Shown piece by piece: positions 13,067 to 24,040 of a stretch of DNA of 64,000 bases. The DNA comes from Quillaja saponaria. Lineage: Eukaryota > Streptophyta > Magnoliopsida > Fabales > Quillajaceae. The number at the start of each line of letters is the position of its first letter. The stretch's first letter is position 1. Made by a program: the position numbers and the translations under genes. The stretch is taken from the NCBI GenBank assembly GCA_029379385.1, contig CM055614.1, positions 19,015,994 to 19,079,993 of the forward strand, given 5' to 3'. Under the pieces are notes generated by a model, which worked only from the letters and a program-made list of their open reading frames with translations, was not told where the DNA came from and did no database searches.

Positions 13067-14623
13067 TGAATTTTACTATGCAAGCACACGTATCATCCTC
13101 AAGTAATACAATAGAAGGAGAGATCGTTCTCATAAGAAATTATATTACTATTCAAAGCTAACTATCAATATTTTTGCTATTTTATCTTAATGAAACCAAT
13201 ACAAATTTAGAGTTTGGAAAATTGAGTAATAAGAAATTTATGCAAATTAATTAAACTAACACCTAGGTTCACAATATCCCTCACACTTCACCTAAGTTTA
13301 CCTTTCTTTACTTTAACTTATGCAATAGTCCAAATATTAACCTAGATCTCTTAAGCAATTACAAGCATATTCCTATGTCTAGCAATTGTATATTCCTCTT
13401 ATTTTAATTCATTATATTCCTATTAGAATTATACTAAGATAAATTCATTAAGAACTAATCTAATTCGATTACTTGTGGCTAAAGAGTGTGTTCCCATCTC
13501 TTTAACAAATCAGATTATTCAATTGAGATGAACAATCCAATTACAAGCTATGTTACCTAAGGCTAACCCCATAATTAACTCTTCCAAGTCATTCCTATGA
13601 TTCCTAAACAATCTAATTGGGGATCAAGAAATTAGAAGCATTAAGAACAAGGCAACATAAAAATTTAAAACCAAAACATGCTTTAATTCAAATCATAGGC
13701 CACATAGGCTACATGTAAGTTCAATTGCAAACCTAGAATACGACTACTTTATACTAACTAAGGAAAACATTAACATAAAAGAATATAGACATTACAAGTA
13801 AATAAGAAAATAATAAAAAATGAGTAGAAGACTAGAAGTTGTCACGGCTCCAAGTTTTCGCTAGCTCTTTAGAGACTCTCTCACTTACTCTAGTGTATTT
13901 TTTTGCTTTCAACCTTCACCGCCTTATATAGGCTTCTTTCTCCTAGTTTATCAGAACTAGGAGTTCTTAGAAACATGTAACGGTGTCATGGCACTTCCTT
14001 CCTTAGTGTTGTGGCACCATTGCCTATGTGCAGCCCATTTAGAACTCTAACTGCTCACAATGTAGCCTCCTCATGTATGGCTGTGTGGCACCTCCTTCAC
14101 TAGTTGTTTACTAAGTTATCTTGGATATGGGTGCTACGACTTTGTCCTTAGTGGCGCTGTGGTGCAATGCTCTCTAACTTGCACTTTGATTTCTCTTTTT
14201 TGGGATGCAAAGGCATTCATTGTTGAGGCATTGCAATGCTTTGTTCTCTGACTTGCACAATGGAGTTCTGGGTCTAAGAGCCACGACACAGGTGGTGTTC
14301 TACTGCGACACTAATCTCTCTGCCTGATGCTTTAAAATTCACCTTTTAAGAGCCACGGCACTAGTGTACCTCATCTTGCGACGCGAGTCTTCAAAACTTT
14401 TCTTCTTCGTCTTCAATTAGGACACTGCAAAGCCACTTTAAAACAAATTAGATAATAAAAGGAATAAATCTACTCTTAATTAAATAAAAACCCTACAAAC
14501 TCCTAAACAACCTAGGCTCAATAAACACTAATTTTAGTTGAATTCTAACTCTAAACTCTAGGATTTAGCACAAAATAGGAATCAAAAGTGTAGTAAATTA
14601 ACTCTATTTTTACAGAGTTATCA
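13067..14623 (-). repeat. 5' LTR of Athila-type element
   Basis: On the minus strand it starts TGATAACTCTGTAAAAATAG at 14623 and ends near TTCATG/TTAA at 13067, about 1557 bases. The terminal TG..CA is intact at the start; the end was placed by the adjoining primer binding site. A TATA box (TATATAAGG, minus strand) is at 13922-13930. The second LTR is outside the window, so the length cannot be confirmed by comparison. Confidence 0.75.
13922..13930 (-). promoter_or_regulatory. TATA box in Athila-type LTR
   Basis: Minus-strand TATATAAGG lies in the middle of the LTR, a usual position for the U3/R boundary. It is the best TATA match in this LTR. Confidence 0.5.
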
Positions 14624-14742
14624 TGTTACTTTCAATTTGGTTTGTAGAGGTTTGGATTTGGTTTGCAACAATTTGAATGTCAAGCAAAATAGTCAAAATA
14701 TAAAATACTTGTGAGTACACAGATTCATACTCGAGTTGTGAA

Positions 14743-15302
14743 TCATATCTTTACCAAAAGGTCAATCATATCTTTACCAACAAAGACAACACAAGAAGGT
14801 TGTGGACATTTTAGGGTCAAGCATCCCAGACCGCTATCGATTGCCACCGATATATAACTCTTCCAGCAAGATGTGCAATATGGATGGCCGCAGGTGGCAA
14901 AGTTAACACCGTGGAATGAGAAACTTTCAAAGCAAATCCCACAAGTAGTAGAATTAATTGGGGAATTAAGATTCAGGTTTTCCAATAATCCAACTGATTT
15001 TGTGATGATGTCTTGGTTTGAAAACCAAGTGTCTTGCGTTTCACATACATTCCATTTGAAGCGAATGAGTAGGATGGTGGCGACGATCGGTGTATGGCAA
15101 GAGCAGATGAAACTCTTGAGATATCGTCTTCTTGAAGACAAAGGATATCAGATTCCTTTCAGAAACTGAAATTGTTTTTGACATGATGATGGCGACTGCT
15201 GCTACTTATGGAACCGGCTTCATAATCGGCAGATGAGTAGTTGTTGTCATTGAAGTAGTCGTCTAGACTTTCAGAATCGGAGAAATGGTCAATAGGATCC
15301 AT
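14743..15302 (-). pseudogene. Ariadne-like RBR E3 ubiquitin ligase, 5' fragment
   Basis: From the minus-strand ATG at 15302 the sequence gives an acidic N-terminus (MDPIDHFSDSESLDDYFND), then QEDDISRVSSALAI. After a frame change near 15100 it gives the helical and RING1 portion: RFKWNVCETQDTWF, VGLLENL, CGICFESF and CGHPYCTSCWKSYIS, ending GLGCLTLKCPQPSC and GKDMIDLL. That order matches plant ARI5/ARI7/ARI8-type ligases, which pass ubiquitin from an E2 to a substrate through RING1, IBR and RING2. A stop after NNFSF, the frameshift, and the loss of IBR and RING2 make this a pseudogene. It ends in a short repeat (GTAAAGATATGATT twice), and the Athila LTR begins 120 bases further on, so the element may have cut the gene. 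Confidence 0.85.
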
Positions 15303-15461
15303 GCCGGTGTTTATATAATATATGAATGAAGCCGAGAAAACGATCAGCTAATGAAAACAAGAGAAAACCGTAGATATATAGTTAGCTGGGTGTAAGATTT
15401 TGAGCCGAAAATAAATGTTTTATATACACACTCGAGCAGGAAAAGTGGCCATTCGAGATAT

Positions 15462-15462
<1 letters not shown>

Positions 15463-15507
<45 letters not shown>

Positions 15508-15508
15508 G
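15463..15508. repeat. (AT)n microsatellite
   Basis: Uninterrupted alternating AT run, lying between the Ariadne pseudogene and the solo LTR. Confidence 0.9.
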
Positions 15509-15590
15509 GTCAATTCCCTTTTTATTCTTAAACTAAGTTATAATAGTTGCGTATATTAAAAAATTTGTATTTTAAAAAAGAATTAGGTTC

Positions 15591-15595
15591 ATAGT
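15591..15595. repeat. Target-site duplication of solo LTR, left (ATAGT)
   Basis: Exact partner of ATAGT at 18823-18827. Confidence 0.85.
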
Positions 15596-16929
15596 TGTCA
15601 TGACCCAACCAAGGCCATGACCGGCCAAGAGAAACTTGACAAGTACTAAGGCATATCTGAATCCCAACTAGCATCTAAACTAAATACATTTGAGGTATAA
15701 CTTTCAATTCAATTCATATTACAACAAGTTTAAATGCATTGCAAAACTAATTAATTGTTTATACAAAGCATAAAGATTTCAAAATACAAATTAAAGTGGA
15801 CACGGTTAGATCAAGCCGTGCCTACCAAATCCAAAAGATTGTATCTTCTTCCAAGCTATGAGAATTGGTCTCGAGCCAATCAACAATCTGAAAGAAATAA
15901 TTAACGACAATAATGAGTCATAGACCCAATGAGCAAACAACACACACCACAATGGAAGTGGGACAAGCATAAGACATAAACTTTTATAAAGGGTAAAACA
16001 ATTTAAGGAAATGAATATGACATACCAACATGATGCTAATATAACTTCAAAAAAAATATTCATAAAATATTTTAATGTAAAATAAATTAGTTTTGTTTCA
16101 ATAAAAATCTAGTCATAAAAGTATATGAATAACACAATAATTTGAAATGAATAGTCATCTTCCAATTTAGAGAGAATCATAGCATAGAGAAAAACAGAAG
16201 ATTCTAAGCTAGAATGTTATAACGAACCAATGGGTTTAAATCCAAAGGTACTTAGCATTAGCCCTGCTGACTAGGCTTCCAAATCCATGCCATTTTATAT
16301 GGCTCAAATATCAAATATCAAATCCACGTGTTTAGCCTAACATAGGCTAGCAACACCCTTCTGGTGAGGGTCGAACCAAGGTGCACCATGTAAGGCTAAC
16401 ATCATTGCTGTTAGCTATGATATTCAAACAAGGTTTCCTTTAAGGATATATATAACATAATCAATAAAAAGTTTTAACATGCTTAACATTTCCCAACAAT
16501 ACCAATTCTCTATATCTATATCTAATCCAACATTTTCGCAAATAAGTTCTCAATAAACATGTTATAACTCATTTATATTCAACAAAACAAATTTCCATCA
16601 TTTATCATGCAACTTCACTTTACAAGTGGGTCTTATAACCAAATAAATCCAAATATCAGTAATATCAACTAACATATCAAGATAAATCACTAACTCATAT
16701 TTTCATAATATTCTTTAAACAAAAACTAAGTAAATCAAAAGACTTATCCCACGAGTTCCTAAGCTCTACATCATAAGAGATAAGATAAGTTAATATATAT
16801 ATATATTCTATATTCGTCCTTATGAGTTATAGTCTCTATAAGAATGCTAGTTCTTATTGTTCATATGTTATGATATAAATATATTTTGGTTTTCTACTAG
16901 AGGCTTTAACTATAACCTCAACTTTGTTT

Positions 16930-17147
16930 TATCAGTTCGAGCAAGATATGAATCCCTATTTCATGGACGCATATCTTTTCAGCTAAGGAATGGGTTTCTC
17001 TTGTTACATGAATCCAATTTTCATTTCATCTGAGAAAAGCCACCCGAGAGATTTTAAGAAATGGCAGATCTATTAACTCTATCAATAACTGAGCTGGATA
17101 TGGTGTATCATAAGGGATTTTCCTTTTCTATTAATTTTTCCAGATTG
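16930..17147 (+). pseudogene. ycf2: Plastid ycf2 fragment (nuclear plastid DNA)
   Basis: In the plus frame, [20 protein letters not shown] at 17061 onward is nearly the plastid Ycf2 segment [20 protein letters not shown]. The upstream stretch (RYESLFHGRISFQLR) also reads as Ycf2. Stops interrupt it. Ycf2 is a large plastid membrane-associated protein encoded in the inverted repeat, so this is transferred organelle DNA and not a nuclear gene. It joins directly to a petA piece of the opposite strand near 17148. Confidence 0.8.
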
Positions 17148-17148
17148 A

Positions 17149-17291
17149 GCCCCCATAATCAAAGCCCTATTTTTACCATTAGCAAGAACCTGTTTCAGTT
17201 GCATATCATAAGAAATTCGAACAACTGCTTCAAATACAGTATCAGGAAGTACTGCCTGTGGAACCTTGATATCCACAAGCTTATTAGCTAG
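17149..17291 (-). pseudogene. petA: Plastid petA (cytochrome f) fragment (nuclear plastid DNA)
   Basis: The minus-strand translation includes [19 protein letters not shown] and [13 protein letters not shown], nearly identical to cytochrome f just after its CANCH haem motif. The haem-binding residues are absent because the fragment begins after them at the junction near 17291. About 47 codons remain, roughly one seventh of the protein. The neighbouring sequence at each end is unrelated plastid DNA, so this is one piece of a rearranged mosaic. Confidence 0.88.
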
Positions 17292-17460
17292 ACAGAATTT
17301 GTAACTTGCTATCCTCTTGCCTAGCAGGCAAAGATTGACCTTCATGGAAAGGATGATTCATTTGGATTGACATGATAGTCCAACCACATTGCATTGCTAG
17401 AACCCGTGTTGTATATTTGAAAGAGGTTGACCTCACACAACACACGCTGTAAGTGTGCTT
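17292..17460 (-). other. Probable plastid inverted-repeat spacer fragment
   Basis: Minus-strand stretches such as TTGCCTGCTAGGCAAGAGGA and AGCAATGCAATGTGGTTGGA resemble, from memory, noncoding DNA of the plastid inverted repeat. It adjoins the petA piece without a gap. The right limit is uncertain. Confidence 0.5.
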
Positions 17461-18822
17461 CCTGCCTGCTAGGAAAGAAAGAAGAGCGACAAGGTTTAGT
17501 TCAGATTTGATTGTTTACAGACTGGAGCGGAGTACCCAAAAAGTCCCTGGGAATAATGAAAAAAAAAAGAAAAAAGAAGAAGATATCTCGGTAACGAAAA
17601 CTATAAGGCTACATTGGCAAGATCCAATCATTGATAATTTTGTCATCATCTAATTATTTTCAAATTGGCCTATTCAACAATGTAAAATATCACAATGTGA
17701 TAAAAGAATCAATTAAAAGAGATCCTCGAATTCCAATTAGGAATATAAAAGTTCATGAGGGATATTAGTAAAATTTAAAGTTGTCATAATGAGCATTATC
17801 TACTCACAAATCACGCTAATTCAAATGATTCCAAACCAACAATCAAACGATTCCAATAGGAGTCTCTGAAGAACCTAAAATGATAATATCACCATAATAT
17901 TCAAATAACGATAAAGATTCAAAATAGAGTTAACAAACTTGTAAATAAAGATACACTAACAAAAGCTTAGCCCTAGAGTTCCTACATTCAGCAAGTACCA
18001 ACTAGTTAACCAACCAATCTTTCATTCCAAGAGACTTAAAATTTCTACTACTATTCTAGTGAGCCCAAATGAAAAATACTAATTTCTCTAAGTTAGAACC
18101 AACATGTAAAGAGTATTTAAGGTTCCTAGAATTATCAAATAGGAGGTTCTCTTGTTCTTACATTACAATTCAAATTCTCTAATATAATCATTAAAGCTAA
18201 ACTAACAAAACTATTAATCACAATATTTAGAAATAGTAAGATCTAGTCATCTTAATTAAATAGTCTTAGAGTCGTGAAAATTAGATTCAAATAACTTTTA
18301 AAGTGTTATAAAAACTAAATCCCTAAATAAAATTTCAAGAATAACTTCAAAAACTAACATGAAAACTTTTAGAAATATGATTTAATCCTTATAAGGTATG
18401 ATAAAGGAATATACAACAAAATACGAGAATACCCACTTACATAAGTGAGATTTAGAGTAGAAAAAGACCCAAAATCACTAAATCTAAGAGATTGGAATCA
18501 CTAATTTCATGGGATGAAATTAGCAATAGTTTTTCCTTTCTTTTAAAGATTTATAAACTATGAGGAATATGGTATGAAAGACTAGAAAAATGATTAGCAA
18601 GTAAAAGGGATGAGACTGTTTGTTTGGATAGTAACAAATTTAAAAGGAATGGAGTAGGGGAGGAGGAGGAGGTGATGATCCCTCCTTGATGCTGACATCT
18701 ATAGGTGAAAAAGGAAAAGTGAGTTAAAGCTCACGGGCGAGATATTTGGGAGGGGATAAGGTGGGCAATTTTACAAAATTTGCTATACTGTGCTTTTATT
18801 TTATTTTTATAAGGTTGTTACA

Positions 18823-18827
18823 ATAGT
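18823..18827. repeat. Target-site duplication of solo LTR, right (ATAGT)
   Basis: Exact partner of 15591-15595. Confidence 0.85.
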
Positions 18828-18839
18828 TATCAAGGGATA

Positions 18840-19490
18840 CCTCAAAGAGCCCCTCAGAGACTCTATCTACATCCACTTATGATACACCAAAGAGTACCTT
18901 CACCTCCATCTCTATCCTCAGCTGAATCTTCTATCCCCATCTTCTTCTTCTTCATCGGTTTCTTCGTCACCACATCTTCCATCACCATCGTCATCTCGTG
19001 ATTAGTTAGTAGAGCTGCAGACTATGCACCTTACAGCTATAGATGTTGATAACCAACACCATGTCATCATCGTTGAGTCTATGAGGATGGGTTCTAACAA
19101 AGTGTAAGTATCACATTAAATTAATTTTTTAATATTTCATGGGTATTTTTATTTTGTATTACATATATAGTAAATTTATTACATGTTATTATAATCGGAG
19201 ATTTGCTTCACAGAGTGTCATGAGGGAGTCTGTTGACCAAGGGATGGAACATTTGCCTTTAGAGATCATTTAGTATCTTAAGTGTCCCCAAGATGTTATG
19301 GATTCATTATTCGATAAGTTCATGGTATGTTCTTTAATTCATTTATTAAATTTATATTTCTTAAAAATAATTCTCATCAATATTAACAATGATTTTTTTA
19401 TTTAGAGAAAATATAGTGTTAATGATGGTACTCGTGAGGTGGGAAGTGTGAAAGACCACAACATTGAGGAGCTTCTCAAATAAGCTACAA
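18840..19490 (+). pseudogene. CACTA (En/Spm) TNPA-like gene fragment
   Basis: A serine-rich stretch (about 18920-19000) is followed by two exon-like blocks. One (about 19204-19323) gives CPQDVMDSLFDKFM and then a GT donor; the next begins RKYSVNDGT after an AG acceptor near 19405. The same arrangement occurs in the CACTA element at 31090-31330, where the matching block is YPHDVKDSLFDSFM, also followed by a GT donor. This is therefore a remnant of the second (TNPA / Transposase_24-like) protein of a related element. Stops are frequent and no element ends are seen here. It abuts the solo LTR, which may have cut it. Confidence 0.6.
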
Positions 19491-19639
19491 ATTCCATGGT
19501 TAACTAGAAGAGAAGACATGCAGTGATGAACCCTTAGCTTGGAGGAAAATTATCCAAGAAAGATACCAGGATATATCTTCGGTGGGATATGTGACTTGTG
19601 GCGTTATAAACGATGGTAGACCCAGTCCTTAGCTAATAG

Positions 19640-20170
19640 GGTGAATCGTGGTACAACCTTATGCCAACTTTTATCTTAAGCAATTTCTAACCCTAATATT
19701 CTCACCTCGTCAAGCTTTGTAATGAGATTACTCCTTCAACTTGGAATGGAAGCCAAGGACCCACTCCCCTTCATCCAATATGAAACTCCCCATAACCAGC
19801 TTGTTTTAAACATCCTTTTGCTGCTCCATCAACATTTAGTTTAATCCATCCCCTTTCAGGCTTTTTCCAAGAAGTTAATCATTCAAGTTTTATAGATTCT
19901 GGCCATCTGACTGAATTCCATAAAAGCTTTTTTGACACCCAAAGATGTTTGTTTCGTAATAAAGATAGATTGTCTAGATAAGTGAACTTCGTATTGAAAA
20001 TCCTAAGACATCTCCAAGTCTACAATAGCTAAAGACTATCAACAAAATTCACATTCCACGTTATTCTTTCCTAGCCAAGGGTCTTCTTTGGCTACAAATT
20101 ACTCCTCAACCAATCCCTAAAGCCAAGTGAGAAATTTGGATTATGTAACCTGTCCATACCAAGACCTGTG
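19640..20170 (-). pseudogene. LINE remnant: RNase H domain region
   Basis: On the minus strand, NPNFSLGFRDWLRSNL (about 20140-20092) precedes LWVSKKLLWNS and then KPERGWIKLNVDGAAKG (about 19870-19810). The last is the D-G opening of the RNase H domain at the end of plant L1-type LINE polyproteins. Stops and frameshifts abound. Only the 3' portion of the element is present. Confidence 0.65.
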
Positions 20171-20289
20171 CAAAGAAAAAAAGAGAGATCAAATTCCCTG
20201 AAAAATGTGATTTTGGTATTCCCATGCAACACAACATATTCAACATGAAGCATAAAATGAATAGAAATTGGATAAATGGTTAGAATTTT

Positions 20290-20294
20290 AAGCA
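20290..20294. repeat. Target-site duplication of copia element, left (AAGCA)
   Basis: Exact partner of AAGCA at 24252-24256. Confidence 0.9.
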
Positions 20295-20499
20295 TGTTAT
20301 AGCCTAAATATATGCAGCTTAATTAGTGGGTCAAATTTCCTTATTTATAGTTTCTTTATTTTTGTGTAATTTCTATTACGTATTTGGTTGATATTTAGTC
20401 TAGATTCACTATGTTAGGTTAAACACTTTAGCCTATAAATAGAGGCTCCCTCTTGTACATTTAAAATCATTTGAATATACATTCTTCTTATATTCAACA
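20295..20499 (+). repeat. 5' LTR of copia element
   Basis: Starts TGTTATAGCC and ends TTCAACA. It contains CCTATAAATAG as TATA box near 20432. Confidence 0.93.
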
Positions 20500-20511
20500 T
20501 GGTATCGGAGC
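20500..20511 (+). other. Primer binding site of copia element
   Basis: TGGTATCGGAGC directly after the LTR differs by one base from the iMet site TGGTATCAGAGC. Confidence 0.9.
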
Positions 20512-20661
20512 TTAGGGAGAAAAAACCCTAATTTTTATTTTTCGCTGTGTTTCTTTCCAGCGTGTCTCTCTATTGCTGTGTTTCATTCCAGCGTGTCTCT
20601 CTGTTGCTGCATTTCATTCCAGCAGTACGATTATTGTTCATCGGGGGTACTGTTCATTGGT

Positions 20662-22370
20662 ATGTCTACCTCTGAAAAATCTGAAATCGGTATGTCAAAA
20701 CCTAGTACTTTTACTTATGTGTTTTCTGGATCCTTTGTTTTTACTACAGCTAACATTGCTCAATCAACCAATTCAATTGAAGTTTCACGATCTAAAGACA
20801 AGCTTATTAATGTCTCATTATCAGCTACTAAATATGATAAGTTCTTATAGTATCAAGCTACTCAGCAATCTTCTGATGGTAATTCTGTCGCTTGCCACTC
20901 TCAGACCCCTTCTGACACTTGGTTTGATTCTGGTGCCTCTGATCACATATCTGGTAATCCTAAACTTTTTTCTAGTATTAGTAATCCACCATCACTTTTC
21001 ACTGTCGCTATAGCTAATGGCTCCACAACCATTGCTAAAGGTATAGGTCAAGCTACACCATTATCTTCTTTGCCTTTAGAATATGTGCTTTATGTCCCTG
21101 AATGTTCATTCAGTCTGATTTCTATTAGTCAATTGACTCATTCTCTCAATTGTTCTGTCACTTTCATTGATGATTCTTTTACTATATAGGACCTACATAC
21201 GGGATGAACTATTGGCACAGGGTGTGAGTCACAGGGCCTCTACCATCTTACCACACTACCTACATCTTTAGTGGCTTGCTCTACAGATGTATTACCTATT
21301 CCCATTCACAGTCGATTGGGTCATCCTAGTTTATCAAAGCTTCAGAAGATGGTTCCTCGTTTGTTATCCCTGTCATCTTTAAATTGTGAATCGTGTCAGC
21401 TTGGCAAGCACACACGTGCTTCGTTTCCAAAGCATAGTCGTTTTAGAGAAGAGTCTCTCTTTCATCTTGTTCATACTGATATTTGGGGTCCTAGTCGTGC
21501 TAGTTCATCTTTGGGATTTCAGTATTTCGTAACCTTTATTGATGACTATTCTCATTGCACCTGGTTATTTTTAATGAAAAATCGTTCTGAGTTATTTTCT
21601 ATATTCCAATAGTTTTGTGCTGAAATTAAAACACAATTTGGTGTTTCTATTCGTATTTTGCGTAGTGATAATACACGTGAATATTTTTCTACATCATTTC
21701 AGCATTTTGTGACATCTCAAGATATGCTGCATCAATCATCTTGTTCTCACACCCCTCAACAAAATGGAGTTGCTGAGCGCAAAAATAGACATTTAATTGA
21801 AACAGCTCTCACTCTATTACTTCATGGTCATGTTCCACTTCTGTTTTGGGGTGATGTTGTACTTACTGCATGCTACCTTATTAATCGCATGTCATCTTCT
21901 ACATTGCATAACAAAATTCCATATTCTATCATCTTTCCTAATCATCCCTTATATTCACTTCCGCTTTGTATCTTTGGTTGCATTTGTTTTGTTCATGATC
22001 TAACACCTGGACAAGATAAACTCTCTTCTAAATCATTTAAGTGCATCTTCTTGGGTTATTCTCGCCTTCAAAAAGGGTATAAATGTTACTGTCCAGATAA
22101 GAATCGTTTCTTTATCTTTGTTGATGTTACATTTTTTGAGGAATCTTCATTCTTTCCCTCGACTATTCCCGAGTCACCTTCTATCTCTGAGGCTCTTCCG
22201 GTTCCTTATCTTGGACCAAATGACTATGTATCATCTGCACCACTACCTGATCTTCCAGCAGACACTGTTGATGTACCTGATGACTCACCTTCTGTCCCAA
22301 CACCTTTCCTGTGCCTTGGATCCTGCTTTACCACCTATTTTATGAAGAGGTACTCGTTCAACTCGTAATC
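20662..22370 (+). pseudogene. Copia gag remnant, protease and integrase
   Basis: From the ATG at 20662 one frame runs through a very short gag remnant, the protease active site TWFDSGASDHISGN (about 20917), the GAG-pre-integrase motif HSRLGHPSLSKLQ with CESCQLGKH (zinc finger), the integrase core (HTDIWGPS, LRSDNTREYFS, SHTPQQNGVAERKNR) and the C-terminal FLGYSRLQKGYKCYCP. Stops occur at 20848, 21187 and 21610, and the frame shifts around 22300-22390. The gag capsid and zinc knuckle are largely absent, leaving about 90 codons before the protease. Confidence 0.88.
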
Positions 22371-22390
22371 CTTATCCTATTTATACTTTT

Positions 22391-24040
22391 TTGAGTTATC
22401 ATCGTTTACCTTTACCCTATTATGCATTTGTCTCCTTTTTGTCTTCTATTTTTGTTCCAAAGTCCACCAGTGATGCTCTTGCTCATCCCGGGTGGTGGCA
22501 GGCCATGATTGATGAAATGAACGCCTTACATACTAATGGTACTTGGGAACTGGTCTTTTTACCTTATGGAAAATCCACTGTTGGATGTAAATGGGAATAC
22601 ACCGTAAAAGTTCATCCTGATGGTTCTATTGATCGCTTAAAGGCTAGATTGGTAACAAAAGGCGACACTCAGGTCTATGGTGTGGATTATTCAAAAACTT
22701 TCTCTCCCGTAGCTAAAATTACATCTGTCAGGGTATTTATATCTCTAGTTGCTATTTTTGATTTGCCACTCTATCAATTGGACATCAAAAATGCTTTCTT
22801 ACATGATGACCTTGATGAAGAAGTCTTTATAGAGCAACCACCTGATTTTGTTGCTCAGGGGGAGTCTGGTATGGTGTGTCGATTGAAAAAGTGTCTATAT
22901 GGCTTAAAGCAATCTCCTAGAGCTTGGTTTGGTAGATTCAAGTGAAGTTGTTCTTAGTTTTGGCCTTCAGAGGTGTACTGTTGATCACTAAGTTTTCTAT
23001 AAACATACACTTAATGACAAAATTCTTTTAATTGTATATGTGGATGATATTGTGGTTACAGGTGATGATAATCATGGGATTCAGCAATTAAAATCATTCC
23101 TACAGTCGAAGTTTCAAACTAAAGACTTAGGACAGCTAAAATACTTCTTGGGCATTGAGGTTGCAAAATCACAATTGGGTATTTGCCTTTCTTAAAGAAA
23201 GTATTGTCTGGATGTCTTGAGTGATATAAGTATGTTGGATTCCAAACCTGTAGATACTCCTATGGATCCCAATACTAAACTTGATGAGGGGGAGCTACTG
23301 ACAAATCCTGAGCAATATAGGCGTCTTATTGATAAGTTGAATTATCTCACAGTCACTAGACCAGATATTGCTTTTGCAACTAGTATGGTTAGCCAATTTC
23401 TTTCTCAGCCTCGAACATCTTACTGGAATACTGTTATTCGTATCCTAAGATACCTTAAAACTGCACCCAGAAAGAGATTATTATATAAGAATCATGGGCA
23501 CTCTCTAGTTCGAGGACATGGTCGTGGTCATACATTAGTCCATAAACATAATTCTACTCCAGTTCAAGGTTATAGCGATGCTTATTGGGCAGACTCTCAA
23601 TTTGACAGAAGATCTACTACAGTATACTGTATTTCTAGGTAGAAATCTTGTTTCATGGAAAAGCAAAAAGTAGACGGTTGTTGCAAGATCCAATGCTGAA
23701 TCTGAATATAGGGCCATGACTCATACCACTGCTGAGTTAGTTTGGCTGAAAAATCTATTAGACGAACTTGGATTTCAGCACTCACAGCCTATGAAGTTAG
23801 TATGTGATAATCAAGCTGCATTACATATTGCATCAAATCCAGTCTTTCATGAATGAACAAAACATATAGAAGTTGACTGTCATTTCATTAGTGAGAAGCT
23901 TATGGATAATACAATCAAGACTACATATGCAAAATCAGAAGATCAGTTAGCAGACTTATTCTCAAAATCTTTGACAGGAAACCGATTGCGATATCTATGC
24001 AACAAGCTTGGAACATATAATCTTTATGCTCCAGCTTGAG
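22391..24040 (+). pseudogene. Copia reverse transcriptase and RNase H
   Basis: The block WWQAMIDEMNALHTNGTWEL opens the RT domain, followed by KTFSPVAKITSVR, QLDIKNAFLHDDLDEEVF and CRLKKCLYGLKQSPRAWF. After a frameshift near 22945 the catalytic YVDDIVV box appears at about 23038. RNase H is recognised by DSKPVDTPMDPN, RPDIAFA, GYSDAYWADS, ARSNAESEYRAM and KHIEVDCHFI, ending YAPA just before the purine tract. There are at least three frame changes and several stops, so it is inactive. Confidence 0.88.

Larger units (their letters stand above)
1..14623 (-). mobile_element. Athila-type Ty3/gypsy retrotransposon, partial (runs off left edge), split by a nested element
   Basis: On the minus strand the order is a 5' LTR (13067-14623), a tRNA-Asp-like primer binding site (13035-13055), a leader of about 190 bp, gag (starting at 12844, interrupted at 12348 and resuming at 1459) and protease (744-120). 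Reverse transcriptase and everything downstream lie left of position 1. The gag motifs and the LTR start TGATAACTC are typical of the plant Athila lineage. Every coding part has stops or frameshifts, so the copy is dead. The insert at 1460-12343 is a separate, younger element. The right target duplication would be TGTTA at 14624-14628; its partner is outside the window. Confidence 0.85.
15596..18822 (+). mobile_element. Solo LTR (about 3.2 kb), gypsy-like ends
   Basis: It starts TGTCATGACCCAACCAAGG and ends AAGGTTGTTACA, a common pair of ends for large plant LTRs, and is flanked by a perfect 5-bp duplication ATAGT. No gag, pol, PBS or PPT is present between the duplications, which fits recombination between two LTRs. 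A block at about 16930-17460 is plastid-derived and foreign to the LTR. Without that block the LTR would be about 2.7 kb. It shares the first ten bases TGTCATGACC with the LARD-like LTRs but not the following sequence. Confidence 0.8.

Noticed and set aside
14873..15169. 98-codon plus-strand open frame
   Set aside because: It is antisense to the Ariadne-type RING1 sequence and has no motif of its own.
17082..17345. Minus-strand 87-codon frame as a possible nuclear cytochrome f gene with a lost CXXCH haem motif
   Set aside because: The region where the haem motif should be is a junction to other plastid DNA, and both ends are foreign to petA, so it is an organelle DNA fragment.
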